DNA of 64,000 nt. It comes from Propionivibrio dicarboxylicus (GTDB lineage Bacteria; Pseudomonadota; Gammaproteobacteria; Burkholderiales; Rhodocyclaceae). The stretch covers positions 88,785 to 152,784 of the forward strand of contig NZ_FNCY01000008.1 in assembly GCF_900099695.1 (NCBI RefSeq), given 5' to 3'. The position numbers were made by a program, and so were the translations under genes. The notes beneath the pieces were generated by a model. That model ran no database searches. It saw only the letters and a list, made by a program, of their open reading frames with translations, and was not told where the DNA came from. This document shows positions 33,847 through 41,638 of this stretch, one piece after another (the first letter of the stretch is position 1; every line of letters starts with the position of its first letter).

Positions 33847-34398
33847 TCACCGCACGCCAAGACTGCTTATTGACGATGATCCGAGCATGTATTCCCGGAC
33901 CAGTTCGCGCGCCCGATGCAATCGACTCTTGATGGCACCTGTCTGTTCGCCCAGACGCGTCGCGATTTCTTCGATCGTCAGTTCCTCGAAGTCACGGAGC
34001 AGGACGACTTCCAGATAATGCGCCGGCAGCGATTCCAGTGCAGCGGCAAGATCCATGCGCAATTCGTTGTCGCTCCGGCTCGCCAGCTGTTGCTCGACGA
34101 CTTCTTCGTCCAAAGGATCGTGGCGAAACATCATGCGTTCCAGCTTGCGGCATTCGCGCTTAATCACGGTAAACAGCCACGACGAGAAGGCAGCGGCCAC
34201 CTTGAGCGCTTTTACCTTGCGTGAAACGACCATCAAGGATTCCTGCACGGCGTCATCCACGTCGCTGGCCTGGCAATGCTTGTAGGCGTAGCGACGGGCA
34301 TCGGCCTTGCAGACGGCGAGCAGACGGGTAATCGCCAGCGGATCGCCGGTCTGCGCTGCATAGATGAGATTGTCGCGTTCGATTCCAGTGACGGCCAT
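33847..34398 (-). CDS. ECF-type RNA polymerase sigma factor
   Basis: 183 residues. Region 2 is DVDDAVQESLMVVSRKVKAL with SSWLFTVIKRECRKLERM. Region 4 is ALESLPAHYLEVVLLRDFEE with LTIEEIATRLGEQTGAIKSRLHRA. No anti-sigma gene of the usual membrane type is adjacent, but a tiny DUF2892 membrane protein gene precedes it by three bases. It is the last gene of a probable operon trx - ccdA - DUF2892 - sigma, which faces away from the Cys-rich peptide gene. It is therefore a candidate activator of that divergent promoter region. Confidence 0.85.
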   Translation of the reverse strand: MAVTGIERDNLIYAAQTGDPLAITRLLAVCKADARRYAYKHCQASDVDDAVQESLMVVSRKVKALKVAAAFSSWLFTVIKRECRKLERMMFRHDPLDEEVVEQQLASRSDNELRMDLAAALESLPAHYLEVVLLRDFEELTIEEIATRLGEQTGAIKSRLHRARELVREYMLGSSSISSLGVR

Positions 34399-34401
34399 GG
34401 C

Positions 34402-34611
34402 TCAATCTCCCTTATCGATCCTACTTCGGGCAATCGCACAGACAGGGCAGCCGCCGAGCAGCCCATTGATCACCAGCATCAGGCCGACCGCACCGGCAAT
34501 GACTGCGGCGTTGGATAGACCCCAGCTCGAATAGGCGAATATCAGCAAGCCCGCTCCGGCGAGGACGCGAATAACGCGTTCCCATGTTTTGTTCTCTTTA
34601 GCGCACTGCAC
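34402..34611 (-). CDS. Small membrane protein of the DUF2892 type
   Basis: 69 residues with two hydrophobic segments (VIRVLAGAGLLIFAYSSWGL and AAVIAGAVGLMLVINGLLGG), like the membrane part of YgaP. The end carries CPVCAIARSRI, a CxxC pair on the membrane edge. The stop is three bases from the ECF sigma start, so expression is linked. It could be a thiol-responsive partner of the sigma factor, but that is inference. Confidence 0.72.
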   Translation of the reverse strand: MQCAKENKTWERVIRVLAGAGLLIFAYSSWGLSNAAVIAGAVGLMLVINGLLGGCPVCAIARSRIDKGD

Positions 34612-34670
34612 TTTGAACTCCTTTCATGAATTTGGTTGCGACGCACTCGACGTATCGGCGGCTTCTCGCC

Positions 34671-35402
34671 TCAATAGCGCGTCGTCAGGTGGGTAAGCCA
34701 GGCCGGCGACTGTTCGACCAACCACGCCTCCATGGGTCGATCGAGTCCGGAAAGCATCAAGACCGCAATGGCGATCATAAATCCACCGAGAAGCGTCTTG
34801 CCGGTCTTGCCGGCCTGCATCAGACGACCACGCAAGCGGACCATTGCTGAGCGCGAGACATAGGCCAGGACGATGATCGGTAGCGCGGCGCCGATGCCGA
34901 AAACCCCCATCAGCAACGCCACTTGCAGCAGATGCGTGCCTTGGCTGGCCAGCACAATCGCGGCGCCCAATGTCGGGCCGACGCATGGGCTCCAGACGAC
35001 GCCGAGCACCAGGCCGATGACAAACTGCCCCCACAGGCCATCGAAGCGGATATTGGCGATCAGATTGCTGCCGGCGTTACCGATGTTGGCGGTTGCCGAG
35101 GCGAAACGCTGTTGAAGCGCACCGGAAATCAGCACCAGACCAAACACCCCGAACAGCACGGCGCCGACATTGCGAATGATCGACGGATCGAAGCCGAAGG
35201 CTGCGCCGGCACTGGCGAGGAATGTACCAACCAGGGCATACGAAATCGCCAGCCCGCCGGCCAGGACCAGCGGCGCCTTGGGATGAGCGTTCGTCGCCGA
35301 GCCGAGCAGGATCGGGATGATCGGCAGTACGCACGGCGATAGCGTCGACAGGACGCCGGCGACCAGGCCCAATCCGTAGGAAGCGATGCCGAAGTCCATC
35401 AC
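34671..35402 (-). CDS. CcdA-like thiol:disulfide transmembrane transporter
   Basis: 243 residues, about six membrane helices. Conserved Cys lie in LSTLSPCVLPIIP (helix 1) and VVWSPCVGPTLGA (helix 4), the pair that passes electrons across the membrane in the CcdA/DsbD family. It would carry reducing power from cytoplasmic thioredoxin to the periplasm. The start overlaps the stop of the secreted thioredoxin-like gene by four bases, so the two act together. Likely clients are periplasmic Cys-rich proteins such as the one encoded divergently at 35977. Confidence 0.86.
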   Translation of the reverse strand: MMDFGIASYGLGLVAGVLSTLSPCVLPIIPILLGSATNAHPKAPLVLAGGLAISYALVGTFLASAGAAFGFDPSIIRNVGAVLFGVFGLVLISGALQQRFASATANIGNAGSNLIANIRFDGLWGQFVIGLVLGVVWSPCVGPTLGAAIVLASQGTHLLQVALLMGVFGIGAALPIIVLAYVSRSAMVRLRGRLMQAGKTGKTLLGGFMIAIAVLMLSGLDRPMEAWLVEQSPAWLTHLTTRY

Positions 35403-35788
35403 TGAACCGTGGACTTGACGAGTTTCTCGATGCCGTCACGCGAGGTGTCGCCGACCGATCGCGCCACTTCCTTAGTGCCTTTGTAGCCAATCAAGGTGCT
35501 CTGCATGGTGACCTTGTAAGTCTTGAGCAAGGGCTTGCTGGTATCGAAGTCGATCATCAGTGTCGTGACGTCCTTATACGCAGGCTGTCCCATCAGGTCG
35601 CTGACGATGGGAATCTGCGTCTTGCAGGTGGGGCACCAGGTGGCATGGATATGGAGCAGCACCGGCTTCCCCGCCTGCGTCAATGCATCGAAAGTCTTTT
35701 GGTCATACGTCTTGATTTCCCCCGCCAACGTCATCGATGCCGAGGCAAGAAGGGAGAGCGCGAGAAGCGATGATTTGATGAGTTTCAT
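35399..35788 (-). CDS. Secreted thioredoxin-like protein
   Basis: 129 residues: signal peptide (LLALSLLASASMTLAG), then a thioredoxin fold with active site HATWCPTCKTQIP near residue 50. The usual cis-Pro region reads TMQSTLIGYKG, so the cis-Pro before the last strand is replaced by Ser/Thr, which is atypical. It is probably kept reduced by the CcdA-like protein encoded next. First gene of a minus-strand unit that ends with the ECF sigma factor, and divergent from the Cys-rich peptide gene. Confidence 0.83.
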   Translation of the reverse strand: MKLIKSSLLALSLLASASMTLAGEIKTYDQKTFDALTQAGKPVLLHIHATWCPTCKTQIPIVSDLMGQPAYKDVTTLMIDFDTSKPLLKTYKVTMQSTLIGYKGTKEVARSVGDTSRDGIEKLVKSTVQ

Positions 35789-35822
35789 GGTGTCGTCCTT
35801 TCAGGTCACGAAGGGCCAGTCC

Positions 35823-35929
35823 TTCACTCACTAGGAGTCGGCAAGAACACCAATCGATTCGTAGCAACGGAAAAATATTTTTTGTCCGCTGCGAATCCCT
35901 TGCCGAAGTCAGCCCCTCTTAGTGGGTGA
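35823..35929. promoter_or_regulatory. Shared divergent regulatory region with inverted motif pair
   Basis: The element CTTGCCGA...TAGTGRGTGA occurs in both orientations. On the + strand it is at 35899-35906 with 35920-35929. On the minus strand it is TCGGCAAG (35838-35845) with TTCACTCACTA (35823-35833). The two parts are 13 bases apart in one copy and 4 in the other, so they are not a plain -35/-10 pair. The region separates the thioredoxin-led operon from the Cys-rich peptide gene. Confidence 0.45.
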
Positions 35930-35976
35930 GGCAACCCCTCGCCGCGTTTGCGGAACCTTTACCCAAGGAGATACAC

Positions 35977-36213
35977 ATGAACACTTCACTCAAGATGGCT
36001 TCTCTTGCCGCCCTCACTGCCGCAACGCTGGCGTTGCCCGTCGCCGCCGCCGACATGCAATCTTCGGCTGCAAAGTGCCAACCTAAGGCTGGGATGGCAC
36101 GCTGCCGGGCCAAGTCCGGTGCCAAATGTGCCAGCCGGACCGATGCCTCTGCCAAATGCGGCGCCCGGAAATGCGCCCCGAAGTGCGGTGCCAAATGCGC
36201 GCCAAAGAACTGA
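35977..36213 (+). CDS. Secreted Cys/Lys-rich small protein
   Basis: 78 residues. A signal peptide (SLAALTAATLALPVAAA) precedes a mature part of about 54 residues with seven Cys, each preceded by Lys or Arg (KCQ, RCR, KCA, KCG, KCA, KCG, KCA). The end, KCAPKCGAKCAPKN, is repetitive. It has a good ribosome site (AAGGAG). This resembles low-complexity Cys peptides of bufferin or HvfA type, thought to bind copper or other metals, but no DUF692/DUF2063 maturation genes are nearby. The next gene starts inside its stop codon (TGATG). The divergent CcdA/thioredoxin pair could keep its Cys reduced. Function inferred. Confidence 0.78.
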   Translation: MNTSLKMASLAALTAATLALPVAAADMQSSAAKCQPKAGMARCRAKSGAKCASRTDASAKCGARKCAPKCGAKCAPKN

Positions 36214-36920
36214 TGCAACTCGTCACGCAGCGGAATTCTGAACTGGCCGGCGACGCTCAGCGTGCTGTTGGCCAGCGCTTGCTGGAAACCTACGCGAGAT
36301 TGGCCGAGCAAAATAAACATTTGCTCACCGATGTTATGGGGGGCCAGATGCCGCATCAGTTGCATCACTACCCGGAAGGCGATGCCGTCGATCATGATCA
36401 TGGATATCAGTGGTTCTATCATTCCCACGCGCCGGAGGACCGGCCCGATTCGACGGAGCATGGGCATTTCCATCTCTTCGCCGGGAAAGCGTGTTGGACT
36501 CATCGCCACAATTCGACCGGAGAGCGCGCATTCCAAGCATTGACCGGCAGACCAGCGGAGTTGGCCAATACACGCCATCTGCTGGCTATTGGTTTGAGCG
36601 CAAAGGGCGTTCCAAGCAATTTGTTTACCGTCAACAGCTGGGTGACGGGCGACATGATGCTGAGCGCGGACGCGACGGCCATGCTGCTTGAACAAATGAA
36701 GTTGAACACCGGCTACGAGACAATCGATACGGTCATCGAATGCGTGGTCTCGCTCTGCCGTAACCAGATCGAGCAATTGTTAGCAGCGCGGGACCAGGTC
36801 TTGTTCTCGTGGGAGTCGGCCAATGTGCTGGCCGACCGAAATCTTGAAGTGCTGTCCGAAACGACGATTGATCTCGATGACTTGCTGCAATCGCCCCGCC
36901 GGAATGAATCTTTGGGCTAA
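36213..36920 (+). CDS. His-rich protein of unknown function
   Basis: 235 residues. A striking central region carries HHYPEGDAVDHDHGYQWFYH and then EHGHFHLFAGK and WTHRH, giving over a dozen His in about 60 residues, so a metal-binding or radical/hydrolytic centre is plausible. No signal peptide or membrane segment. It reminds me of the DUF6969 family, but I am not certain. The ATG at 36213 overlaps the stop of the Cys-rich gene by one base; an ATG at 36195 is also in frame. The coupling implies the two products work together. Its stop overlaps the end of the convergent HD-GYP gene. Confidence 0.7.
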   Translation: MQLVTQRNSELAGDAQRAVGQRLLETYARLAEQNKHLLTDVMGGQMPHQLHHYPEGDAVDHDHGYQWFYHSHAPEDRPDSTEHGHFHLFAGKACWTHRHNSTGERAFQALTGRPAELANTRHLLAIGLSAKGVPSNLFTVNSWVTGDMMLSADATAMLLEQMKLNTGYETIDTVIECVVSLCRNQIEQLLAARDQVLFSWESANVLADRNLEVLSETTIDLDDLLQSPRRNESLG

Positions 36921-37816
36921 TAAGCCAGAAGCGCTTTTGCCGATGCCCTGACCACGCATCCAATCAATTCAATATCGGCCTCGGGCTCCAGGTCTTTGGG
37001 CGTTCCTTTTCCGCCGGTTGGCGCGGTGACAAGCGAGCCATTTTCGCGCTGAACCGAATATTCGCCGGTGCAAGCCGGACAATAAATTTTGTCTCCAGGC
37101 TGGTGATTGCGTCGGAGTACAAGCGTAGGCCCGCACATCACACAGTCATGAAGCGGAATACCTTCATCGCTATGGCCAACGATGTGATCCAGTTGGCCAG
37201 ATCGGCCAAGCGAGATGAAACGCGTCCCGAATGTCGCGTCGAACTGCCGGTCAAGATTCTCCTCAATGATAGTCAGCGCTTTTTCGGTGGGCATTCCTCG
37301 ACGATAGGGGCGTGTGCTCGTCATGGCGTCGAAAGCGTCACAGATGCCAACGATGCGTGCATCGAGCGGTACGTCTTTACCGACCAAACCGCGTGGATAA
37401 CCTCTCCCGTCCGGGGTTTCATGATGAGCGCGTACGGCCGCTTCGGCAAGCGCGGCCAAAGGATGGCCAGCCAACATGCGCCAGCCGACTTCCGGGTGGG
37501 TTTTGATAACTTCATATTCTTCTTCGGTCAGCCGATCTTTCTTGCCAAGAATATGGTCCGGAACGCTGACCTTGCCGAGATCATGAAGAAAGCCGCCAAC
37601 CGAAATCCGGGCCACGTCGGCATCAGGCAGAGATAGTTCCTGTGCGAGCAATCGGGAAAATTGTGAAACGCGCCATAGATGCCCGCCGGTATAGGGATCT
37701 CGCGCTTCAACCATCCAGGCCATCACCAGCAACGTCATCAGAAGATTTTCCTGATGGCGTAACTTTTCCGGCCTGTCGGCACCAAGCAAACGGGAGACCG
37801 TGGTGAGAAAGCTCAT
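36917..37816 (-). CDS. HD-GYP domain cyclic di-GMP phosphodiesterase with zinc ribbon
   Basis: 299 residues. The HD motif is in GGFLHDLGKVSVPD, and the second part is HHETPDGRGYPRG (the GYP motif reads GRGYP). Both support degradation of cyclic di-GMP. After the catalytic domain the protein has CVMCGP and CPAC, a probable zinc ribbon. The ATG at 37816 is preferred because GGAG lies six bases upstream and the protein begins MSFLTTVSRLLG; the frame opens 21 codons earlier. It is convergent with the His-rich gene and overlaps its end by four bases. Confidence 0.87.
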   Translation of the reverse strand: MSFLTTVSRLLGADRPEKLRHQENLLMTLLVMAWMVEARDPYTGGHLWRVSQFSRLLAQELSLPDADVARISVGGFLHDLGKVSVPDHILGKKDRLTEEEYEVIKTHPEVGWRMLAGHPLAALAEAAVRAHHETPDGRGYPRGLVGKDVPLDARIVGICDAFDAMTSTRPYRRGMPTEKALTIIEENLDRQFDATFGTRFISLGRSGQLDHIVGHSDEGIPLHDCVMCGPTLVLRRNHQPGDKIYCPACTGEYSVQRENGSLVTAPTGGKGTPKDLEPEADIELIGCVVRASAKALLAY

Positions 37817-38236
37817 GACATCTCCAATATTCACACTATGCGTCAGTGGAAGGTCGCAATCCCTTGTTGGCAGTGCCAACCGGCGGTCATGTATGCAGCG
37901 CCATCGGCACTATCTTCCCAATTCAGGAGTGCGTGGAATTCTGATTCTTAACTCTCATCAGACGAGTATGTCTGTCTAGGGGAGATATCGCAATATGCAT
38001 TAGGAGCGGCTGGAGGACCACTAAAGTCTTAGTTAAGAATTGAATTGGCTAAAGCCCTTCACCAAGGGATAGCATTTACCGAAGACCGGACGACATACAA
38101 GGAATCTCAACGCACGAACAACAATTTGTTACATGGTTTTGTCATCAGTTTAAGTAACTCTTAAGTCGTTACGCTTTAGTCTTCAATCACGGAATCAGGC
38201 GTTTTGCCTATGCAAGTATCGTGAAAGGAGATCACC
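37817..38236. other. Gap between the HD-GYP and protease genes, no gene seen
   Basis: The region is AT-rich, with no frame of credible length. It probably holds the divergent promoters. The 12 bases before the protease ATG contain a clear AAAGGAG ribosome site. Confidence 0.45.
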
Positions 38237-39709
38237 ATGAACGTCAATCGAAGCAGACTGTCAGTTGGCGCGCTTGCGGTTGTGGGCGCTTTTTCCCTAG
38301 GATATATATTGAGCGGCGTTGACGGCACGCCAATTTTGGGGCGAGCTCACGCAGCGGTCGCAACGACGCAAAGCGAGATGTCCGGTCCCTTTGTCGGCGC
38401 AACCGGGGGCGACATGGCAGCCATCGTTGCTCGTAACGGGCAGTCGGTCGTTAATATCAGCATTGCAGGCACCCACAAAGTCAAGTCTGGCATGTCCGAC
38501 ACTCCGATCGATCCGGAGGATCCGTTCTTCGACTTATTCCGCCGCTTCGGCATCCCCCAGCAGCCGAGCGAGACCCCCGTACACGCACTTGGTTCGGGTT
38601 TCATTGTTAGTCCGGACGGAACCATTCTGACCAATGCCCATGTCGTCGAGGATGCCGACGAGGTGACGGTAAAACTGACCGACAAACGGGAGTTCCGCGC
38701 GAAAGTCCTTGGCATGGACAAGGCGAGCGATATCGCCGTGTTGAAGATCCAGGCGGAAAATCTGCCGGTCGTGCAGATCGGCAAGGCCGACCAGGTGAAG
38801 GTCGGCGAATGGGTCCTGGCCATCGGGTCGCCGTTCGGCTTCGAGAACAGCGCTACGGCCGGTATCGTCTCGGCCAAATCGCGCTCGCTTCCCGACGGCG
38901 GATATGTGCCCTTCATCCAGACGGATGTCGCGGTCAATCCGGGGAACTCCGGGGGGCCCTTGTTCAATACGGCGGGTGAAGTCATCGGCGTGAATTCCCA
39001 AATCTATTCACGCAGCGGCGGCTATCAGGGCTTGTCCTTTGCGATCCCGATCGACGTTGCCATGAATGTCGAGAAGCAGATCGTCGAACACGGAAAGGTC
39101 GAGCACGGTCGGCTTGGCGTGATGGTTCAGGAAGTTTCCCAACCGCTCGCCCAATCGTTTGGATTGAGCAAGCCGGGCGGTGCCTTGGTCGGCAACGTCG
39201 AAAAGGGCAGTCCGGCAGCTAAAGCCGGTCTGGCAAGCGGAGATGTCATCCTCGGCATCAATGGACGTGACATCGCGTCGTCCGGCGAGCTGGCGGCCGT
39301 CGTCGCCAACATCCATCCGGGCGACACGGCGAAGCTCCAGGTCTGGCGCAAGGGAAGCATGCATTCGGTCGAAGTGAGCGTTGGTTCGGCGACCGGCAGC
39401 AACACGCTCGCCAGCAGCGACAAGCGCGAGAGCGAGACCGATCATGGCAAACTCGGCGTCAGCGTCAGGCCCCTGACGTCCGATGAGCTTGCAGAGGCCG
39501 GTGTCAAGGGCGGACTGGTCGTTCAGGACGTCAGCGGACCGGCAGCCGCCGCCGGCATCCAGGCCGGAGACATTCTCCTGTCAGTCAATGGTGAAGCGCT
39601 TGCCAAACCCGAGCAATTGCGAAGTCTGATTGCCAAAGCTGGCAAGCATGTTGCCATTCTGGTTGAGCGTGGCAATACCAAACTTTTCGTGCCAATCGAT
39701 CTCGGTTGA
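38237..39709 (+). CDS. Do-family periplasmic serine protease (DegP/HtrA)
   Basis: Periplasmic quality-control protease and chaperone. 490 residues with an N-terminal signal or anchor (LSVGALAVVGAFSLGYIL). The triad is complete: His in TNAHVVEDAD, Asp in ASDIAVLKI and Ser in NPGNSGGPLF. Two PDZ domains follow (from GRLGVMVQEVS and from GKLGVSVRPLT). It starts with a strong ribosome site. Regulation is likely by envelope stress, but I cannot point to an RpoE promoter. Confidence 0.92.
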   Translation: MNVNRSRLSVGALAVVGAFSLGYILSGVDGTPILGRAHAAVATTQSEMSGPFVGATGGDMAAIVARNGQSVVNISIAGTHKVKSGMSDTPIDPEDPFFDLFRRFGIPQQPSETPVHALGSGFIVSPDGTILTNAHVVEDADEVTVKLTDKREFRAKVLGMDKASDIAVLKIQAENLPVVQIGKADQVKVGEWVLAIGSPFGFENSATAGIVSAKSRSLPDGGYVPFIQTDVAVNPGNSGGPLFNTAGEVIGVNSQIYSRSGGYQGLSFAIPIDVAMNVEKQIVEHGKVEHGRLGVMVQEVSQPLAQSFGLSKPGGALVGNVEKGSPAAKAGLASGDVILGINGRDIASSGELAAVVANIHPGDTAKLQVWRKGSMHSVEVSVGSATGSNTLASSDKRESETDHGKLGVSVRPLTSDELAEAGVKGGLVVQDVSGPAAAAGIQAGDILLSVNGEALAKPEQLRSLIAKAGKHVAILVERGNTKLFVPIDLG

Positions 39710-39786
39710 TGCATCCGGCGTAATCCAAGCTTTGCTCCGAAGCGGCGCTCGCCGCTTTCGGAGTTAGCTGTTTCCATGGAGTTGTC

Positions 39787-41604
39787 ATGGAGTGGAATCA
39801 TGAACTGATCGCCAGCACGATTTGGCTGGCGAGGTCATTTCTCCTCAGCCTGGCCGGAATTGTCCTCGCCATCGCCTGGCTCGGCCGTTTTACCGAATGG
39901 GGTCGCCAGTTCAAACGCATCACTGCTGGCTTCTTTCTCTCGTCCAATGGGGTAGTGCCACTTGCCTGGCTGGCGGGCATCGTTTTCATGACGCTGTTTT
40001 CGGTACGAATGAATATTCTCTTTTCGTACTGGTACAACGGCTTCTACAACGCGATGCAGAATCTTGACGCCCAGGCGTTCTGGCGGATGTTGGCGATTTT
40101 CGTGGCACTGGCAGCGGTCCATGTCGCCCGGGCTCTGGCCGATTTCTTCCTGCGGCAGGCATTTCTTGTCCGCTGGAGAACGTGGCTGACGCGAACCTTG
40201 ATTGATCGCTGGCTCGACCGGCAGGCTTACTATCGCAGCCGCTTCGTTTCCGCCGAAGCGGACAATCCCGATCAACGAATTCAACAGGACGTGGAGAGTT
40301 TCGTCGGCAATACGCTGTCCTTGTCGATGGGACTGCTCGACGCGGTGGTTTCCCTTCTGGCGTTCACGCTGATTCTCTGGAACCTTTCGGGAACCCTGGC
40401 GATTCTCGGCCACGAGATTCCACGGGCGATGGTGTTTGCGGTCTATCTCTATGTGCTGGTGGCCACCTTATTCGCGGTCAGGATCGGGCGTCCGTTGATC
40501 CGGCTGAATTTTCTCAATGAGCAGTTCGTCGCCAACTTCCGCTATGCGCTCGTGCGGCTCCGCGAATACGCCGAAAGCATCGCGTTCTATGGCGGCGAAA
40601 CCGTCGAGAAGGATGGTCTGTTCAGGCGATTTGCCGCAGTTATTACGAATGTCTGGGAAATCATTTTCCGTTCATTGAAGTTTCAAGGGTTTAATCTTGC
40701 CATCAGCCAGGCTGCGGTAGTTTTTCCCTTTGTCGTGCAAGCGCCGCGCATGTTCGCCAAGCAGATTACGCTCGGCGACGTGATGCAAACCGCGCAATCA
40801 TTTGGACAGGTGGAATCCGCGCTGTCCTTTATCCGCAATTCATATGACAGCTTTACCGCCTTGCGCGCCGTCATCAACCGTCTTGGAGGATTCCTCGATG
40901 CGGCCGATGCCACTGCCCGATTGCCGCAACTCCATACCGACGTCGATGAGACGCGTCTGGCGGTCGATGCACTGACGGTCAGTTCGCCGGTAGGACAGCG
41001 CTTGATCAGCCAGTTGCAGTTTGACTTGCGGCGAGGGGCGTCGCTGCTGATTCGGGGCCGGTCCGGGATCGGCAAGACGACGCTGCTCAGGGCGCTTGCG
41101 GGACTCTGGCCGTACGTCGAGGGCAAGGTTGCCCTGCCGACCGGCGGGCATGCCCTGTTCCTTCCCCAAAAGCCCTATCTGCCTGTCGGAACGCTTCGCG
41201 AAGCGCTCCATTATCCGTGTCAGGCGAGTGATCGCGCCGATGTCGAAGCGGTTCTGCATGCTTGCCAATTGGCGCATCTCGTTCCGTTGCTCGATGTGCA
41301 AGACGATTGGTCGAACAGGCTGTCTTTGGGCGAGCAACAGCGACTGGCGATCGGTCGCGTTCTGCTGAATCGTCCGGTGCTCCTCTTCCTCGATGAAGCG
41401 AGTTCCGCTCTGGACGAAGGTCTCGAATTCGCCATGTATGACGTGCTTTCTCGCGCGTTGCCTGATTCGATTCTAGTTAGTGTTGGACATCGCAGCAGTT
41501 TGTCTCGATTCCATCGTCACGTACTCGACATTCTTGAAGAAGGTCAATGGGAACTATGCGCAAACATGCTTGATAATGCTCCGTCAAACATCGAGAAAAC
41601 TTAA
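39787..41604 (+). CDS. ABC transporter membrane-ATPase fusion, SbmA/BacA-like (YddA type)
   Basis: 605 residues. The membrane half resembles SbmA/BacA peptide uptake proteins (FFLRQAFLVRWRTWLTRTLI, YYRSRFVSAEADNPDQRIQQD). The C-terminal half is an ABC ATPase: Walker A GRSGIGKTTLLRAL, signature LSLGEQQRLAIG, Walker B LLFLDEASSALDEG. It would transport peptides, vitamin B12 derivatives or long-chain acyl compounds across the inner membrane. It lies 77 bp after the protease gene on the same strand, and the two may be co-expressed in envelope stress. Confidence 0.87.
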   Translation: MEWNHELIASTIWLARSFLLSLAGIVLAIAWLGRFTEWGRQFKRITAGFFLSSNGVVPLAWLAGIVFMTLFSVRMNILFSYWYNGFYNAMQNLDAQAFWRMLAIFVALAAVHVARALADFFLRQAFLVRWRTWLTRTLIDRWLDRQAYYRSRFVSAEADNPDQRIQQDVESFVGNTLSLSMGLLDAVVSLLAFTLILWNLSGTLAILGHEIPRAMVFAVYLYVLVATLFAVRIGRPLIRLNFLNEQFVANFRYALVRLREYAESIAFYGGETVEKDGLFRRFAAVITNVWEIIFRSLKFQGFNLAISQAAVVFPFVVQAPRMFAKQITLGDVMQTAQSFGQVESALSFIRNSYDSFTALRAVINRLGGFLDAADATARLPQLHTDVDETRLAVDALTVSSPVGQRLISQLQFDLRRGASLLIRGRSGIGKTTLLRALAGLWPYVEGKVALPTGGHALFLPQKPYLPVGTLREALHYPCQASDRADVEAVLHACQLAHLVPLLDVQDDWSNRLSLGEQQRLAIGRVLLNRPVLLFLDEASSALDEGLEFAMYDVLSRALPDSILVSVGHRSSLSRFHRHVLDILEEGQWELCANMLDNAPSNIEKT

Positions 41605-41638
41605 TTGCTAGTCATGCAGAAAAACAGGCTAAATATAC

